A DNA stretch of 64,000 nucleotides. Source: Adenanthera pavonina. Taxonomy: Eukaryota; Streptophyta; Magnoliopsida; Fabales; Fabaceae. Location of the stretch: the NCBI GenBank assembly GCA_026686845.1, contig JAIVEN010000024.1:7861501-7925500 (forward strand), given 5' to 3'. The position numbers and the translations under genes are program-made. Of the stretch, positions 23,588-36,611 are shown one piece after another. Below the pieces are notes generated by a model, which ran no database searches, was not told the DNA's origin, and was given only the letters and a program-made list of their open reading frames with translations. Position 1 is the first letter of the stretch, and each line of letters opens with the position of its first letter.

Positions 23588-24022
23588 TTAGTCACAGCCT
23601 TGGGTCGACCTACCATTACTATTTACTTTCAGTACCTCAGCACAATTGAATTCTATGATGACTGAAGAGAATTTCAAAGCAATCTCCATGGCTTTCTGTA
23701 CTGCTTATAATTTTGTAGCAAAACTAGAGTGCACTATAATTTACTCCATCCAGCCTCCTTGATAACTACCATCACAATCATGACAAACAACACCAATTCC
23801 ACAAGTGACCAAATTATGCTTAAAGGACCCATTGCAATTGATCTTGACCAACCCGAGCGCTGGAGCTTGCTAAGTTACTGGGTGAGAGGAGTGCATACCT
23901 TTAGACACCTATGGCACAAGCTTGTTGGCTTCCTAAAACTCAGTCATGCCAATTGATGGAGTCCATGGATACATCTAAGGGTGAAAGAGCACCATCCCAA
24001 AAGATCCACTTCAAGAAATAGG
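23588..24022 (-). pseudogene. LINE ORF2, start of RNase H domain
   Basis: Minus-strand translation includes QAPALGLVKINCNGS, then CGIGVVCHDCDGSYQGG, AVQKAMEIALKF and IIEFNCAEVLKV. This is the plant LINE RNase H pattern (K.N.DGS, GIG.V.RD..G, A...A...AL, ...E.D...V). The catalytic DG of the first motif is NG, and in-frame stops follow GGWME and ATKL. It probably belongs with the LINE at 51781-58150. Confidence 0.75.
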
Positions 24023-24650
24023 TGTTAGGAATGTTGGCTTCCTAAAGGGGGGTGAATTGGGAAGTATGAAATTTTTCTGCAGAAATGAAGTATAATGGTA
24101 AAAGTAAAAGTTTTCAGAAAAACATAATATAAAATATATGAATGTAAAATAGATAAGGGAAGTGAGAAACTTAGAGATTTATCTTGATTCGATTCAATTC
24201 ACTTGATCTACGTCTAGTCCCCTAGCCACTACTTGAGATTTTTCACTATTTGCAAGTATTCAGTGGGCTCCTTACAATGCTATAGTACAATCCAAGTGCA
24301 ATGAAAATCTCACTTAACACTCTTACAAGTGTTTCCTCAAATCCCTTTGTTATTCTCCTCACAAAGAATCTTTTTTCCATATGAAGAAAAGATTTTATAT
24401 AGATATGAATACTCTCTAGAATAGAGTAGATATAAAAGTTATAGTACAATAAATGCAGTGAGTACTTGAAAAAGCTTTGTCAAATAAATTCAGCAGAGTT
24501 TTGGTAAAGATAAACTTAAATTCGTTACCCACAACTTCAAATAAAGTTCTATTGATAGATTTGTGACTTAATTAGTTGTTAGATACAAGATTTAACCATT
24601 AGAAACTTGAACTAACAGTTACTCTACAGAAATAGCCGTTCACCAACCGC
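24023..24650 (-). repeat. 3' LTR fragment of D
   Basis: Begins TGTTAGGAATGTTGGCTTCC on the plus strand and breaks off at ACCAACCGCA, where RT sequence begins. The usual TTTAATGC following this point is absent. Confidence 0.85.
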
Positions 24651-26870
24651 ACTAGTAACACCAAATATAATATCAACAGCATAAATCTGAACAACAAGTA
24701 AATTTTCATTTTTCTTTTTAGTAAAAAGAGTTGTATCAACTTTGCCTCTATTGAACCCTTTTTCAATTAGGAAGTTATTTAATCTTTTATACCATGCTTT
24801 GAGAGCTTGTTTTAATCCATCAAGAGCTTTCTTTAGTTTATATACATGATTGGGTTTAGTTGAGTCCTCAAAACTTGGAGGTTGGTCAACATAAACTTCT
24901 TCCATAATATAACCATTTAGAAAAGCACTTTTTACATCTATTTGATATAGCTTAATGTCTTTTATACACGTATAGGTTAAAAGAATTCTTATTGCTTCCA
25001 ATCTTACAACTGGAGCGAAAGTTTCCTCATAATCTATATCTTTTTCTTGATTATACCCTTTAGTCACTAGCCTAGCTTTGTTTTTGATTATTGTTCTAGA
25101 TTCGTCAAATTTGGTCCTCAACACCCATTTAGTTCCAATAATAGGATGATAATCGGGCCTAGGCACTAAGTCCCATATTTGATTCCTCTCAAATTGATTT
25201 AGTTTTTCTTGCATAGTTACTATCTAGTACTCATCACTTAATGCTTCTTCAATACAACTGGATTCAATTTGAGAGATGAATGCACAATGATTTATTTGAT
25301 CACTAAGTTACCTTCTTGTTTTAATATTCTCTTGGACTTCCCTAATCACTTGATCAACAGGATGACTCATTTGATATTTCCAAGCTCTAGGTTGTTCTTG
25401 AGAAATTTCTTCATTAACCTTATGTTTAGTATGTTTCTCCTGAATATTTTCCTCTATGGTAGTAGGTTCTGATATTTTTTAGGTTCAATCTTATCTTCCT
25501 TAGAGAGGTTTAATTTTCTAAAGCTAGATATTTGCTTATCCTCATCTAAGTCAAGTTTAGATAGAGTCTCATTTTCAATAAACACTATATGTACCAACTC
25601 TTCTATGGTTTTGGTTCTTTTGTTAAATACTCTAATTGAATAGCCAAGAAATATACCTTCATTTGATTTGGTGTCAAACTTACCCATACTTTCTTTTTCA
25701 TTGTTGTGAATGAAGCACTTGCATCCAAATACATGCAGGTGTGAGATATTTGGCTTCCTTCCTTTGTAGAGCTTATAAGGTGTCTTCCCTAATATTGGTC
25801 TGATGTATGCTCTATTAATAATATAGTTGGCTATATTCACTACATCAGCCCAAAAGTATTAAGAAAGCTCTTTTTCATTCAACATTGCTCTTACCATTTC
25901 TCCCAAGGTTCTATTCTTCCTCTCTACCATGCCATTTTGTTAAGGTATTTTTGGAGCTAAGAAATTGTGATCAATTCCATGCTCTTTACAATACTCCAAA
26001 AAGCTTGAGTTTTCAAATTGTCCTCTATGATTAGACCTGATAGACATAATAGAAATACCCTTCTCATTTTGCACTTTCTTAGCTAAGGTTACAAATGCAT
26101 CAAATGTCTGATCTATGGAGGAAAGAAATAAAGTCCAAGTAAATTTAGAATAGTCATCCACAATTACTAACACATACAGATTTTTGCCAATACTTTTTAC
26201 TGTAGATGGACCTATCAAATCCATATGTAGCAGTTGGAATGGTCTAGATGTGGAGATGACGTTTTTAGATTTAAAAGAGGACTTAGTTTGTTTCTCTTTA
26301 TGACAAGCATCACATTCTTTGTTCTTTTCAAAAGAAATCTTTGGCAAACCAGTAACTAACTCAATTTTAATTAACTTTTTTAGTTGGTTCATGTTAACAT
26401 GTGCTAGTCTTCTATGCCACAACCAACTTTCATTATCTTTACTGATTAAGCATATAAAATCTAGATTAGGGAGTTCATCTAAATTGACAGTACAATAGTT
26501 ATCATCTCTTTGAGCTTTAAAGATAATCTTGTGAACACTTCTTCTGATGACCAATCAGAACTTTATGTCAAATAGTATCTAATTTCCTTTGTCACAGGTC
26601 TGACTCACACACAGCAAGTAGTGGTCGAGACTAATTACAAATAGCACTTCTTCTGTAGATGTTTCTGGATTTCTACTCACGTTGCCAATGCCAACCACCT
26701 TGCCATATTGGTCACCTTCAAAGGTCACTTTTCCTCCTTTCTTGTCTCTAAGGGTGATGAACTTCTCCTTATCACCAGCCATATGTCTTGAGCATGCATT
26801 GTCCATGTACCATTTGTTGCTCTTGCTAGTTCTAAGACATACCTGCAAAATAGAATTTAGTCTTTCTTCT
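24651..26870 (-). pseudogene. pol: Element D pol (protease, integrase, partial RT)
   Basis: Minus-strand pieces show protease (MDNACSRHM; the DSA triplet is DNA), the integrase zinc region (WLWHRRLAHVN; CDACHKEK), the integrase core (HMDLIGPS; the second motif reads SNHRGQFEN, with the catalytic Asp changed to Asn and Glu to Gln), and RT up to the catalytic site. The catalytic site reads YAVD instead of YVDD, after which the LTR fragment begins. Stops include one before QNG...ERK near 25940. Confidence 0.85.
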
Positions 26871-27882
26871 TAGGTAACCAAATCTGTTTGGGTCCTTTTT
26901 TGTTAGTAGCATTCTCCCTAGGTATAAATGTACCTTTGGGAACCCATTCTATCTTCTTGCTAAGTCCATTTTTCCTTAAAGAGCATGAACTGTAAATGTG
27001 TCCCTTTTTATTACAAAAGTGGTAGGTGACAAAGGGACTGCTTGATGTAGGAGGAAAGCAATACAAATAATATTTTTGTTTCACATGTTTAGATTGGGTA
27101 TGTGTCTCAATATTTTTCAAGGAGTCACATTTTTTCTTATATCTATTTGCACGCACAAAATGCTCCATGTACAAATTTTGGTTTTTCTTCTTAATCTTTT
27201 CTTTGACTGCATAAGGGTCATAACCAAGACTAGCCTTACCTTGTGCAATCCTCTAGTTACCTAGCAAAGTATACTACATATCTTTTCCTTTTGTAAAATT
27301 AGCTAAGCTCCTAAGAAGATATTCATTTTTCTTTTTAAGCTCTATGCATGACGTGCAGTAGGTAGGTTCATCTTTATGGTATAATGCAATGTCAAGCATT
27401 TTATATTTTGATTCTACTTTGGTAATCTCCTTCTTAGCCAGTTTAAGTTCTTTTTTCATCTTGATGAACTCATCATGTAGGTCATGAAATGCATCAAGTA
27501 ATTTAGAATAAGAAGAGTCAGAATCATTTACCTCATCTTCATTTTCACTGTTAGATTGATTCTGTTCTCCTTCTTTAGCACATGCCATCAAGTATATGTT
27601 GGCAATCTTTTCCTCATCTTCATCTCAGTTGTTGCCCTATATTGAGAAGATATATGCCTTCTTCTTTTTACTCTTATCAATAGCTTTCTTTTTTTTTTCT
27701 TGCTTTTTCAGGAACTGTGAACATTCCCATTTGATGTGCCTTTACTTCTTGCACTTATAACAGGTTATGGGTTCTTTGTATTCTCTTTTGTTACTTGTTC
27801 CTGCTCTTTTCTTGAAGAATTTCTTGCTTCTCTTCTTGATATATAAGTTTTCAAGTTTTCTGACCAGCATTGCAAGAATTTC
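26857..27882 (-). pseudogene. gag: Element D gag, 3' part
   Basis: Minus-strand fragment from AMLVRKLEN through two zinc-knuckle regions (CYKCKK...HIKWEC near 27735; CHFCNKKGHIYSSC near 27010) to LPKKKD and stop. It carries TAG at 27637-27639 where B has TGG. The 5' part is cut off by the E insertion. Confidence 0.82.
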
Positions 27883-30464
27883 TGTAACACCTCTTATAGG
27901 GCCCATTTCCCATGTATTTAATCATTTTAAAGTCTATTTGTATCATATTAGGATCTTGAATCACAATAAATGCCATAATAAATTTTTCTTCAACTTTGGT
28001 TACTATTCATTTAATCGAATTTATTTATTATGATTTAATTTCAAAAAATCATAAATAAATTAATAAAAATCATATGCATGTGATTCAAGTCTCTAGGAAT
28101 AGCTTATAACTTTGTCTACATGGAAAAAATATAAGTCAGAGCAATGACTATACTGATCTGTATAACAAACTCTGTGAAATTTCACAATTTATACAAAAAC
28201 TGCAAAATAATCATTTTAATTATAATTAAATATAAAAATCCACTAAATATTGCACACACATCCAATTTGAGTGTTCTTTGGACCATTGGAAAGCTCTTCC
28301 TGTCTACTTTTAAGCCATATATATCATTTATACTTCACATTACAACTGCCTCAACAGTAGTGGGTTTCCTTATAGAGGTCAAAATAACCATTCATATCCT
28401 AATGCTTAGCAAAACAAAAGTGATAAACATTTACATGTCCATAATTCCCCTTCATATCATGCCATACACTCATTAAGACTTAAAGAAACATGAAAACTTG
28501 AAGAAACATTTCCAACATTATCTTTACAAATTTACATAAAAGTTCTAGGTTCATAGCCCATGCTAGCATTATTAAGCTAATGATCAAATGCTTTCTTCTT
28601 TTCTTTCTGTTCCTTGGTGGTCTTGCCATTATTACTACCTATTCATAGTTAATATATGGGAGGGCGAGATTCAAAGAATCTTAATAGTTAACACCCAAAC
28701 ATGACATCATATTATCACATTAAGCATATAGCATCAAGATAACATGTTTGAAACACATTAGCATATTTGTATCACATAATTTCATAAAAAATTTGGCAGA
28801 GTTTCATTCAGAAATTGGACAACTTGAGGTCACAATGCCGCTCAATAAATGCAGCCAATACACATAATTCATCACATAGCATCATTTTAAACACATGGCA
28901 AAGCAAGAAACTCATTGAAAACATGTATGATAACATTTTGCAAGTATAGGGATTTAACTACCTTATGATATTCCCTTGCTTTCCAAACTTGGTCCACCAC
29001 TTTTTAAGCTTTACACAACATTATTGCACCTATTCAGATAATCAATGAACCAATTTAGCCATTGGATTCATGAGTTACATAATACATTACTCACTAAAAC
29101 CCAAATTTTTCACTTAACTCTTCTTTGATCTTTCCTTGTACAACATACTTGTTCTTAGGTTTTGGACCATGGGGAATCCATTTTTTGACCATGGGGAATC
29201 CATTTTTGAGGTCAAAATCATGAAATTTCAACTATAAATACTCCCCCTGTTCTGACCGAAATTGTCTCAAAGTGATTGGAAAAGATTTCCTTCAAATCAC
29301 TTCAAACCATCCATGGATTCATGCTTCTAGCGGTTAATCGGTTAATCTAAGCTTTTCCTTAAGTTTAGTGGTTCAAAACTCATCCCTATGCTAAAACCCC
29401 AATTTGGACAAAACCCTAAGGTAAAGAGGAAGCAAACTAATCAATAAAACATGCTCTGAAAGCCATAGATAGTAAGCTTAAGGTGGTAGTATAGAATCTT
29501 ACCAATTTGTGCTTCAATTTTCCCTTGATTCTTCTTCCTTTTTTCCCTTCCTTCTTCCTCCCTTTTCTTACATATTTTCTGGCCTATTTCAGCTGCTAGT
29601 TCAAGCGTGAAATGAAGAAGAAAGAGAAGGGTTTAAGTGGTTAATGACACTCTTAACCATGGTTAATTAAATAAATCAACTAAAGTTACTTTTTTGTCTC
29701 CTTGCTGTGCAAGTTTTCCCAACTTTTTGAGATGATTGGTTAGCTTCATGGGCTGCAGCGATTCACGCATGGGGGAGAGGGAAATGTGTCCAAAAATTAC
29801 CCAAATTTTCCAGATCTAGATATATTTTGAACTGGGTAATTTTTAATCGTATCGATAAATTTCCTTTATAGTAATTAGATATTTTTGGGCCACAGGACTA
29901 ATCTAATTTTATTTTTATATTTCCCTAATTATCGTGTCCCAAATGATATCTGTGCATAGCCCACATCCTGTCCCAGTTACCTTTTAACCATTGGTAGGGC
30001 CCACAGTTTACTTTATCGGTTTACTATTACTTTTGGACACTCGGCATTGATTATTTCTTTATTCTTGAACATTAACCCTTAGTACCATATGCTATTGTAC
30101 TTCTCTCATCGAGGGCTTTGTTTTGACAGTAATTTTTCATATTTACAAAACTACCCTTAACCCAGGGTTAAATTATAATTTCTGAAACTTTCGAGTCATT
30201 ACGTGTAATTTTTCGCAAGGGCTTTTCTATTTTTTCTCCAGGTAATTTATATATATTTTGGGATGTGGACATCATTTTTATATTTCTTTAGGGGAAAAAA
30301 TATAATTTTCTCATTTTTTATCCAATCAGGAAAAATGATCTATTTGCCTTATTTCACGCAAAACGGTACCTATCCATTTTCTCGAATTTCTTGTACATTT
30401 TGCATTATCATTGATTATGTCCTTTTTCATTATCTAGTATCTAGTAAAATTTTGGGATATTACA
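27883..30464 (-). repeat. 3' LTR of gypsy element E
   Basis: On the plus strand it begins TGTAACACCTC and ends GATATTACA; 2582 bp. A tandem duplication of about 22 bp (gaccatggggaatcc...) lies at 29165-29208, and GGTTAATC is doubled near 29335. It is collinear with K, with the 5' LTR piece, and in reverse with I and F. Confidence 0.93.
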
Positions 30465-30513
30465 TTTCTACACTCCTTAAATTAAATTTCATCCTTGAAA
30501 TTTAAAACATACC

Positions 30514-33500
30514 TTATGTAAATAATGCTGGATACTTCTGTCGCATGTGTGACTCTATCTCCCAGGTTGCCTCTTCTGTAGATAAGCTTTTCCAGACCAT
30601 CTTTACTAGAGGAATGTCTTTGTTCCTTAGCTGTTTGACTCGATAATCTACTATACTTTTAGGTAATACATTAAAGCAAAGATTATCTTGTAAGTTAATA
30701 CATTCATATTCTATAATATGTGAAGGGTTTGGCTGATATTTCTTTATTTGGAAGACATGAAAGACACTGTGAATTTGGCTTAAATTTGGTGGTAAGGCTA
30801 ACTGGTAAGCTACAGGTCCAGCTTTTGAAAGGATTTCGAAAGGTCCAATATACTTAGGACTAAACTTTTTCATTTTGAGAGATCAACCAACTCCAGTTGT
30901 GGGAGATACTTTAAGAAATACATGGTCTCTTACTTTAAATTCCAATGGCTTCCTTCTTCGATTTGCATAACTCTTTTGTCTACTTTGAGCAGTTAATAAC
31001 TTTTTTTTTATCATTTCAATCTGTCTAGAAGTTTGGTCTATGATCTCCGGACCTATCAATTGCCTTTCACTCAATTCCATCCAACAAAGTGGGGACCTGC
31101 ACTTCCTACCATACAATACTTCATAAGGTGCCATCTGAATACTGGAATGATAGCTGTTGTTATAGGCGAATTCTGCCAAGGGTAAGTATACATCCTAGTT
31201 TCTTTTCATCTCTAGCACACAAGCCCTTAGCATATCCTCTAATGTCTAAATTGTTCTTTCAATCTGTCCAGCATTCTGAGGATGATATGCTATACTGAAT
31301 CTTAATTTAGTACCTTGGGCTTGCTGTAATGATCTCCAAAAATTTAAAGTGAACCTTGGATCTCGGTCTGATATTATACTGCTTGGCACTCCATGTAATC
31401 TTACTATCTCTTTTACATACAGTTGTTCCAATTTATCCAGTGTATATGTTGACCTCATGGCTAAGAAGTATGCTGACTTCGTTAGCCTGTCCACAATTAC
31501 CTAGATTGCATCATATCCTGACAATGTTGTAGGTAATCTCATTATGAAGTCCATTGAAATACTGTCCCATTTCCATTCTAGGACCTCAAGTGGATGTAAT
31601 AATCTAGCAGGCTTCTGGTGCTCTATTTTTACTCTGTGACACACCAGGCATCTAGACATATACTGAGTAATATCCCTTTTCATACCAAGCCACCAAAATA
31701 ATTTCTTTAAATCATGGTACATTTTTGTAATACCTGGATGAATAGTATAATTACTCTGATGTGGCTCTACCAAAACCTTTTCTCTTATTTCTGCTACTGG
31801 TGGTATATAAACTCTCTTTTGAAATCTCATTAGATTATCTTCTGATACATTAAATCCCTACATCTCTCCATGCCTTTGCTTTTCTTTAACTAACTTTACG
31901 AACTCATCCTCTTGCTAGGCTTTCAATAAATCATTTAAAAATTCATTGCCAATTCTGGTCTCATGCAACTGTAAAAATAAATGCATGTCTCTGTAATCCT
32001 CCAGCATTTTTATTTCCCAAATCATCATGTAGGCTACGTGAATAGTTTTTCTACTCAATGCATCAGCCACTATATTAGCTTTTCCTGGATGGTATTTAAT
32101 AGAATGATCATAATCTTTTAATAACTCCATCCATCATCTTTGCCTCGCATTTAATTTTTTCTGATCTTCTAAATATTTGAGACTCTTGTGGTCACAAAAC
32201 ACTTCTACTATTCCACCATAAAGATGGTGTCTCCAGATCTTGAAAGCATGCACTATAGCTGCAAGTTCTAAATTGTGAGTGGGATAGTTTTCTTCATGTA
32301 GTTTTCATTGTCTAGAAGCATAAGCTACCACTCTACCTTCTTGCATTAGTACACAACCCAATCTTTGCTTACTTGCATTTGTATAAAGTGTAATGGTTCT
32401 TTGGGATTAGGTATAGTTAATATAGGTGGAGTAGTTAACCTGTGCATTAGTTCATGAAAACTATTTTCGCAATTCTTATCCCACACAAAAGGTTTATCTT
32501 TTTGAGTAAGTTTTGTAAGCAGCAATGCAATTCGAGAAAAGTCTTGTATGAAACATCTATAATAGCCAGCTAAACCATGAAAAATTCTTATCTCGGTTAT
32601 AGTCTTGGGTCACTCCTACTTGAGGGCATCATCTACTTTACTCGGGTCTACTGCAACCCCATCCTTGGAGACAATGTGCCCTAAGAACCGTATCTCTGTG
32701 AGTCAAAACTCATATTTACTTAGTTTAGCATACAACTTTCTTTCTTTTAAAACTATCAGGACTATTCTCAAATGCATTTTGTGCCCCTCAAAAGACTTGG
32801 AGTACATTAATATATCATCAATAAAGGCCACAACAAATTTATCTAAGTATGGCCAAAAAATCGTATTCATGTAGTCCATAAAAATTGCTGGATCATTAGT
32901 CAGACCAAATGGCATCACTAAAAATTCATAGTGCCCATAACGAGTTCTAAAAGCAGTTTTAGGAACATCTTCTGCCTTTAGCCGTAATTGATGATACCCT
33001 GATCGTAAGTCAATTTTTGAAAACATAGTGGCACCAGCCAACTGATTAATAGGTCATCAATTCTAGGTAAGGGATATTTATTCTTTATTGTTACCTTGTT
33101 CAATTCCCTATAATCGGCCCCCATCTTTCTTCTTTACAAATAATACTGGAGCACCTCATGGAGAAACTTTAGGTCTAATGAATCCTTTTTCCAATAACTC
33201 CCCAATTTGACTCTTTAATTCTGCCAACTCAGGTGGGGCCATTTTGTATGGTGTTTTAGATATCGGGCTCGTTCCTAGTGCTAAGTCTATGGCAAATTCA
33301 ATTTCTCTTTCCGATAGTAAGTCTTTAAAATCCTTTAGAAATACTTCTAGAAATTCCTTTACCACTGATATCTTTTCAATCTCTTCATCAACTTCCACAT
33401 TAATTGAGAAGAAAACTAAGTAGGCTGAATATCCTTTTCCCAAGCATCTCTCAGCTTGAGAGGTCGATATAAAATTTAGTGTAGTCTCAGTAATTAGAAT

Positions 33501-35008
33501 ACTTTCTGGGGTAGGTAAGATTAGGACTTTGTTTTTGCAGTCGAGGACAATATTATTGGCAGAGAGCCAGTTCATGCCTGGGAATGGCATGCGTATAAGA
33601 TCTAATGTGGTGTAGCAATGTTCATATTGTACAATGCAATTTAGGTAGATAGGAGATGTGGTTGCTTGATTACCAGTAGGTGTGGACACATGCAAATCAT
33701 ATGGTAACTGAATGATTATCAGACCCAACCCTTTAGCACATTTATAGGAAATGAAAGAATGACTAGCACTTGAATCAAACAAGGCATGCACAAGATAATT
33801 GTTTACTTTAATTATACCTTCAATGAGATCAGGTGATTGTTGGGCCTCTTGCTGCGTAAGAGCAAAGACCCTTCCCTATGCTTGTGGTCTGGTCCTTGCT
33901 ATATATACTATGCAATCTCTCGCAAACTGACCAAGTTTTCCACATCTGAAGCATATGTTCTGCCCAGCTAGACATGGTCTTCCTGCTTGTGTTTTGCCAC
34001 ATTGCTCACACATTGGGACTTCTTTCTATATGTCTCTTTCCACATCTTTTTGAACAAATCGTCCTCTTCTTCTTCTGCCTCCCCTTCTACCTCTTCTATT
34101 ATTCCATGACCTTTTTCTTTTCTTGTTTGATTCTCCTTCTTTAAATGTAACTTTTCTTGTACTAGTTGGGACATAAAACATAAAGCCTTTATGATTCAAA
34201 CTTCCTTCAGTGATCCTACTAATTTCAACTAGCGTATTGAACTCTCTAATCCTCATAGGTGCTACTCTTTCTCTGATAGCTAGTTTCAAACCTCTTTCCA
34301 GCTTCTCAGTCTTCCATCATTCATCATCATGTTGCTATAAGTATGTAGAATACCTTGCCAACTGTATAAAGGTAGCTACATATTCGTTGACTGACTGATT
34401 TTCCCCTTGTCGAAGCATGATGAATTCAGCTTCCTTCTCGTCTCTTACTGATAGTGGGAAGTACTTATCATAGAAATTTTCTAGAAATATCTCCCATGTC
34501 AGGGTATATTAAATGCTTGCAGAATTAGCTCTGTGTTTCGCCACCATTGATCTGCCTCTTTCTCAAACATATAAGTGGCTAACAAAGCTTTCATCTCAAA
34601 GATGCATCATATTAGTCTGAATATCTTTTCGAGACTCAATATCCAATCCTCCGCTGCCTGAACATCAAAATTTTCTTGAAAGGAAAGAGGACAATGCTTC
34701 CTGAACTAAGCTATAACATTATGTTGATTAGCAAAGTCTATCATTGCCTAATTCATCACTCCAGCTGGTGTTTCTACTTGTTGCTGTGGACTTTGAACTA
34801 GCACCTTAGTTCTAACCTCAGGTTGTTTTCTTTGATCGGCTATAGTCCTCTGTAAGTCCTCAATAATTCTCTGCTGTTGATCCAATCTATTCATAATGAC
34901 TTGCAGAGGATCAACCTGCTGGGGAGTACCTTGTTGTGGAATATCTTGCTGTGGAACTCCTCCCTGTTCAGGAGCTACCTCTCTAGTTTATCTTCTGGTA
35001 CATGCCAT
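30514..35008 (-). pseudogene. gag-pol: Element E gag-pol with chromodomain, broken
   Basis: Minus-strand polyprotein. Gag begins MACTRR near 35008 with a Gln/Pro-rich leader, a capsid region (AAEDWILSLEKIF; ATYMFEKEADQWW) and a zinc knuckle CFRCGKLGQFARDC near 33920. Protease follows with DSSASHSF (family DSGA-type), then RT with LRSGYHQL and FIDD (32703-33041), RNase H (near 32400 to 31915, LSRK at its end), the integrase zinc region (CLVCH), the core (SMDFIMRLP; SDRDPRF; QIERT) and a C-terminal chromodomain (YIGPFEIL...; VWKSLSTEEATWEIES). There are many stops and frameshifts, so it is inactive. Chromodomains of this kind guide integration to heterochromatin. Confidence 0.9.
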
Positions 35009-35265
35009 TTTAATCTACACAATATTAAAATCATGTTCATATAGTAATCATACTCAGAGAATGTTTATAAACATATTATTTTATTCACATAGTCACTATA
35101 TATATGCCTTCCTTCATAGTCTTTTCTACATTATTATACATCAGTCTTTCTATTCTACCTCTTATACTTTTTATGACTGCTTACATATTACATCTCAAAA
35201 TTAGCAGTCAGTCAGCATTCTTTACATATATACATGTTCATATATGCATACGACCCAACTATCCT
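35009..35265 (-). other. E leader between the extra ORF and gag
   Basis: AT-rich and non-coding on the minus strand. No motif is recognised. Confidence 0.5.
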
Positions 35266-36463
35266 CTATGAGGAACTAGGACTGTCTAGGAGGTAAGTAG
35301 TTACTGGATCCTCTTTTGGATCCTCCTCTAGATCCTCTTCTGGATCCTTTTCTGGATCTTCCTCTAGATCCTCTTCTGGATCTTCTTCTGAATCCTTTTG
35401 TACTGCTTCTGGTTGTTCCTCAAATTGTCCCTCTATCGGGTTCTAGTGGTTCGGGAGCTCTACAGGGTCAGTCTCAGCTCGTCCGGTATTCTCCAGTTCG
35501 ATCCTTAGCCGTTCATGATGCCTCAATTCTTGAAGACATTCCTGGAAATTCATTGGCCACACTCTTCTTATGTCATCCTTTACTATTGCCCAATAGTCAT
35601 CATCATGAGGCAATATGGTGAGGACTACGTCTATCCATGCTAGTTCACAGAAAGGTTGGCCTTGAGATTCTATAAATTCTTTTGCATCCCTTAACATATC
35701 CAGGAAAGTAGTCATTGGGGAGTCCCAATAACTTCAGAGACTTTCATTGTAGAATCTGGATACAATCCCCCATACTCTCTGAGCTTCATCAGTGGGAACT
35801 TCAGGAACTTCTACAATTGGCTGCTTCACTGAATCACCCTTATGTATCTTTTCCTTCTTTGCCTTCTTGACTTTCCCCTCTATCATGTAATTCTTAACAC
35901 TGTGAGCTAAATTTTGGTACTCCCTTCCTTCTAACTTTGCTTTAATGGGTGTCCTAAACTCGTCATTTGGTATTTCATTGAGGAGGGCGGTGATCCAGAT
36001 AGGCTCAGTGTATTCTATTTGGAAACCTTCCAGAAATTTCTTAGCCTTTGACACTTTGCCCATGAGTGCCATTACTTGCTCCGGTCACTAGTCACTCTGA
36101 GTAAGCCCCATATTCCTTTGAGTACTTATGTATAATCCGGTACACTATATGTTCTACATCTGCCAGTCTATCATCCGGGGTATTATTAGGATCCAACAAA
36201 AATCCTGCTATATAGTCCACATCTTCATATACCTCAATCGCCCTTTCCTATGATACAGCATCTAAAGGAGGAATTCCCTGTATTGGCACTGCTGAAATAG
36301 CCTCCTGTGTTGGTTTAGAATTTTCTACTTCATACTATCCTTCTTTTACATTTTCAACAGGAACCTTATTAGAGTGTATACTTTCCTTTGATAGTGTATC
36401 TTTTGTACCATCTTAGGCTCTTCATGGAAGTCCAGAACTGAGCTGTTATTTGTTGAAGACATC
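35266..36463 (-). pseudogene. Extra ORF of E, upstream of gag, with acidic repeat tail
   Basis: About 400 codons on the minus strand between the primer site and gag. The N-terminus MSSTNNSSVLDF begins at 36463; the middle (35734-36072) reads KAKKFLEGFQIEYTEP and KNYMIEGKVKKAKKEK; the next part (35443-35715) reads MTTFLDMLRDAKEF. After an in-frame stop the same frame continues into an acidic tail of repeated EEDPEEDLEEDP units and ends at TAG (35266-35268). There are a few stops and at least one frameshift near 36400-36080. I do not recognise the protein. An ORF here is known in Tat/Ogre elements but is not usual for Tekay-like ones. Confidence 0.5.
35305..35395. repeat. 12-bp tandem repeat in the E extra ORF
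   Basis: About seven imperfect copies of TGGATCCTCTTC, alternating TGGATC and TAGATC starts. On the minus strand they encode the Glu-Glu-Asp-Pro/Leu repeat. Confidence 0.88.
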
Positions 36464-36594
36464 TTTACTATTCTTCAATTACAATAACAACTAGTTAGAC
36501 TAATACCAAGGAATAATTTATTTACTAATATTCCTTTTTCCTAAACTTAAACTGTACTGGCCCATTACTATTGCTTTGAGAGCCTAAACCATCG

Positions 36595-36606
36595 GCTCTG
36601 ATACCA
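36595..36606 (-). other. Primer binding site of E
   Basis: The minus strand reads TGGTATCAGAGC, complementary to iMet tRNA, five bases inside the 5' LTR end at 36612. Confidence 0.93.
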
Positions 36607-36611
36607 AAAAA

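Larger units (their letters stand above)
24023..27882 (-). mobile_element. Truncated SIRE-type Ty1/copia element D
   Basis: Minus-strand copy with only part of its 3' LTR (24023 to about 24650), pol without RNase H (24651 to about 26870) and the 3' part of gag (26857-27882). LTR U3 sequence runs straight into RT, so a deletion removed the rest of the LTR, the third ORF and RNase H. On the right it is cut by gypsy element E. The most decayed copia copy in the window: its promoter MYB sites are lost. Confidence 0.88.

Noticed and set aside
23729..23956. Plus-strand 75-codon ORF
   Set aside because: Antisense shadow of the LINE RNase H domain, which reads convincingly on the minus strand.
34896..35204. 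Plus-strand ORF with repeated Cys-Cys-Gly motifs
   Set aside because: Antisense of the Gln/Pro-rich start of E gag (PQQ repeats); not a cysteine-rich gene.
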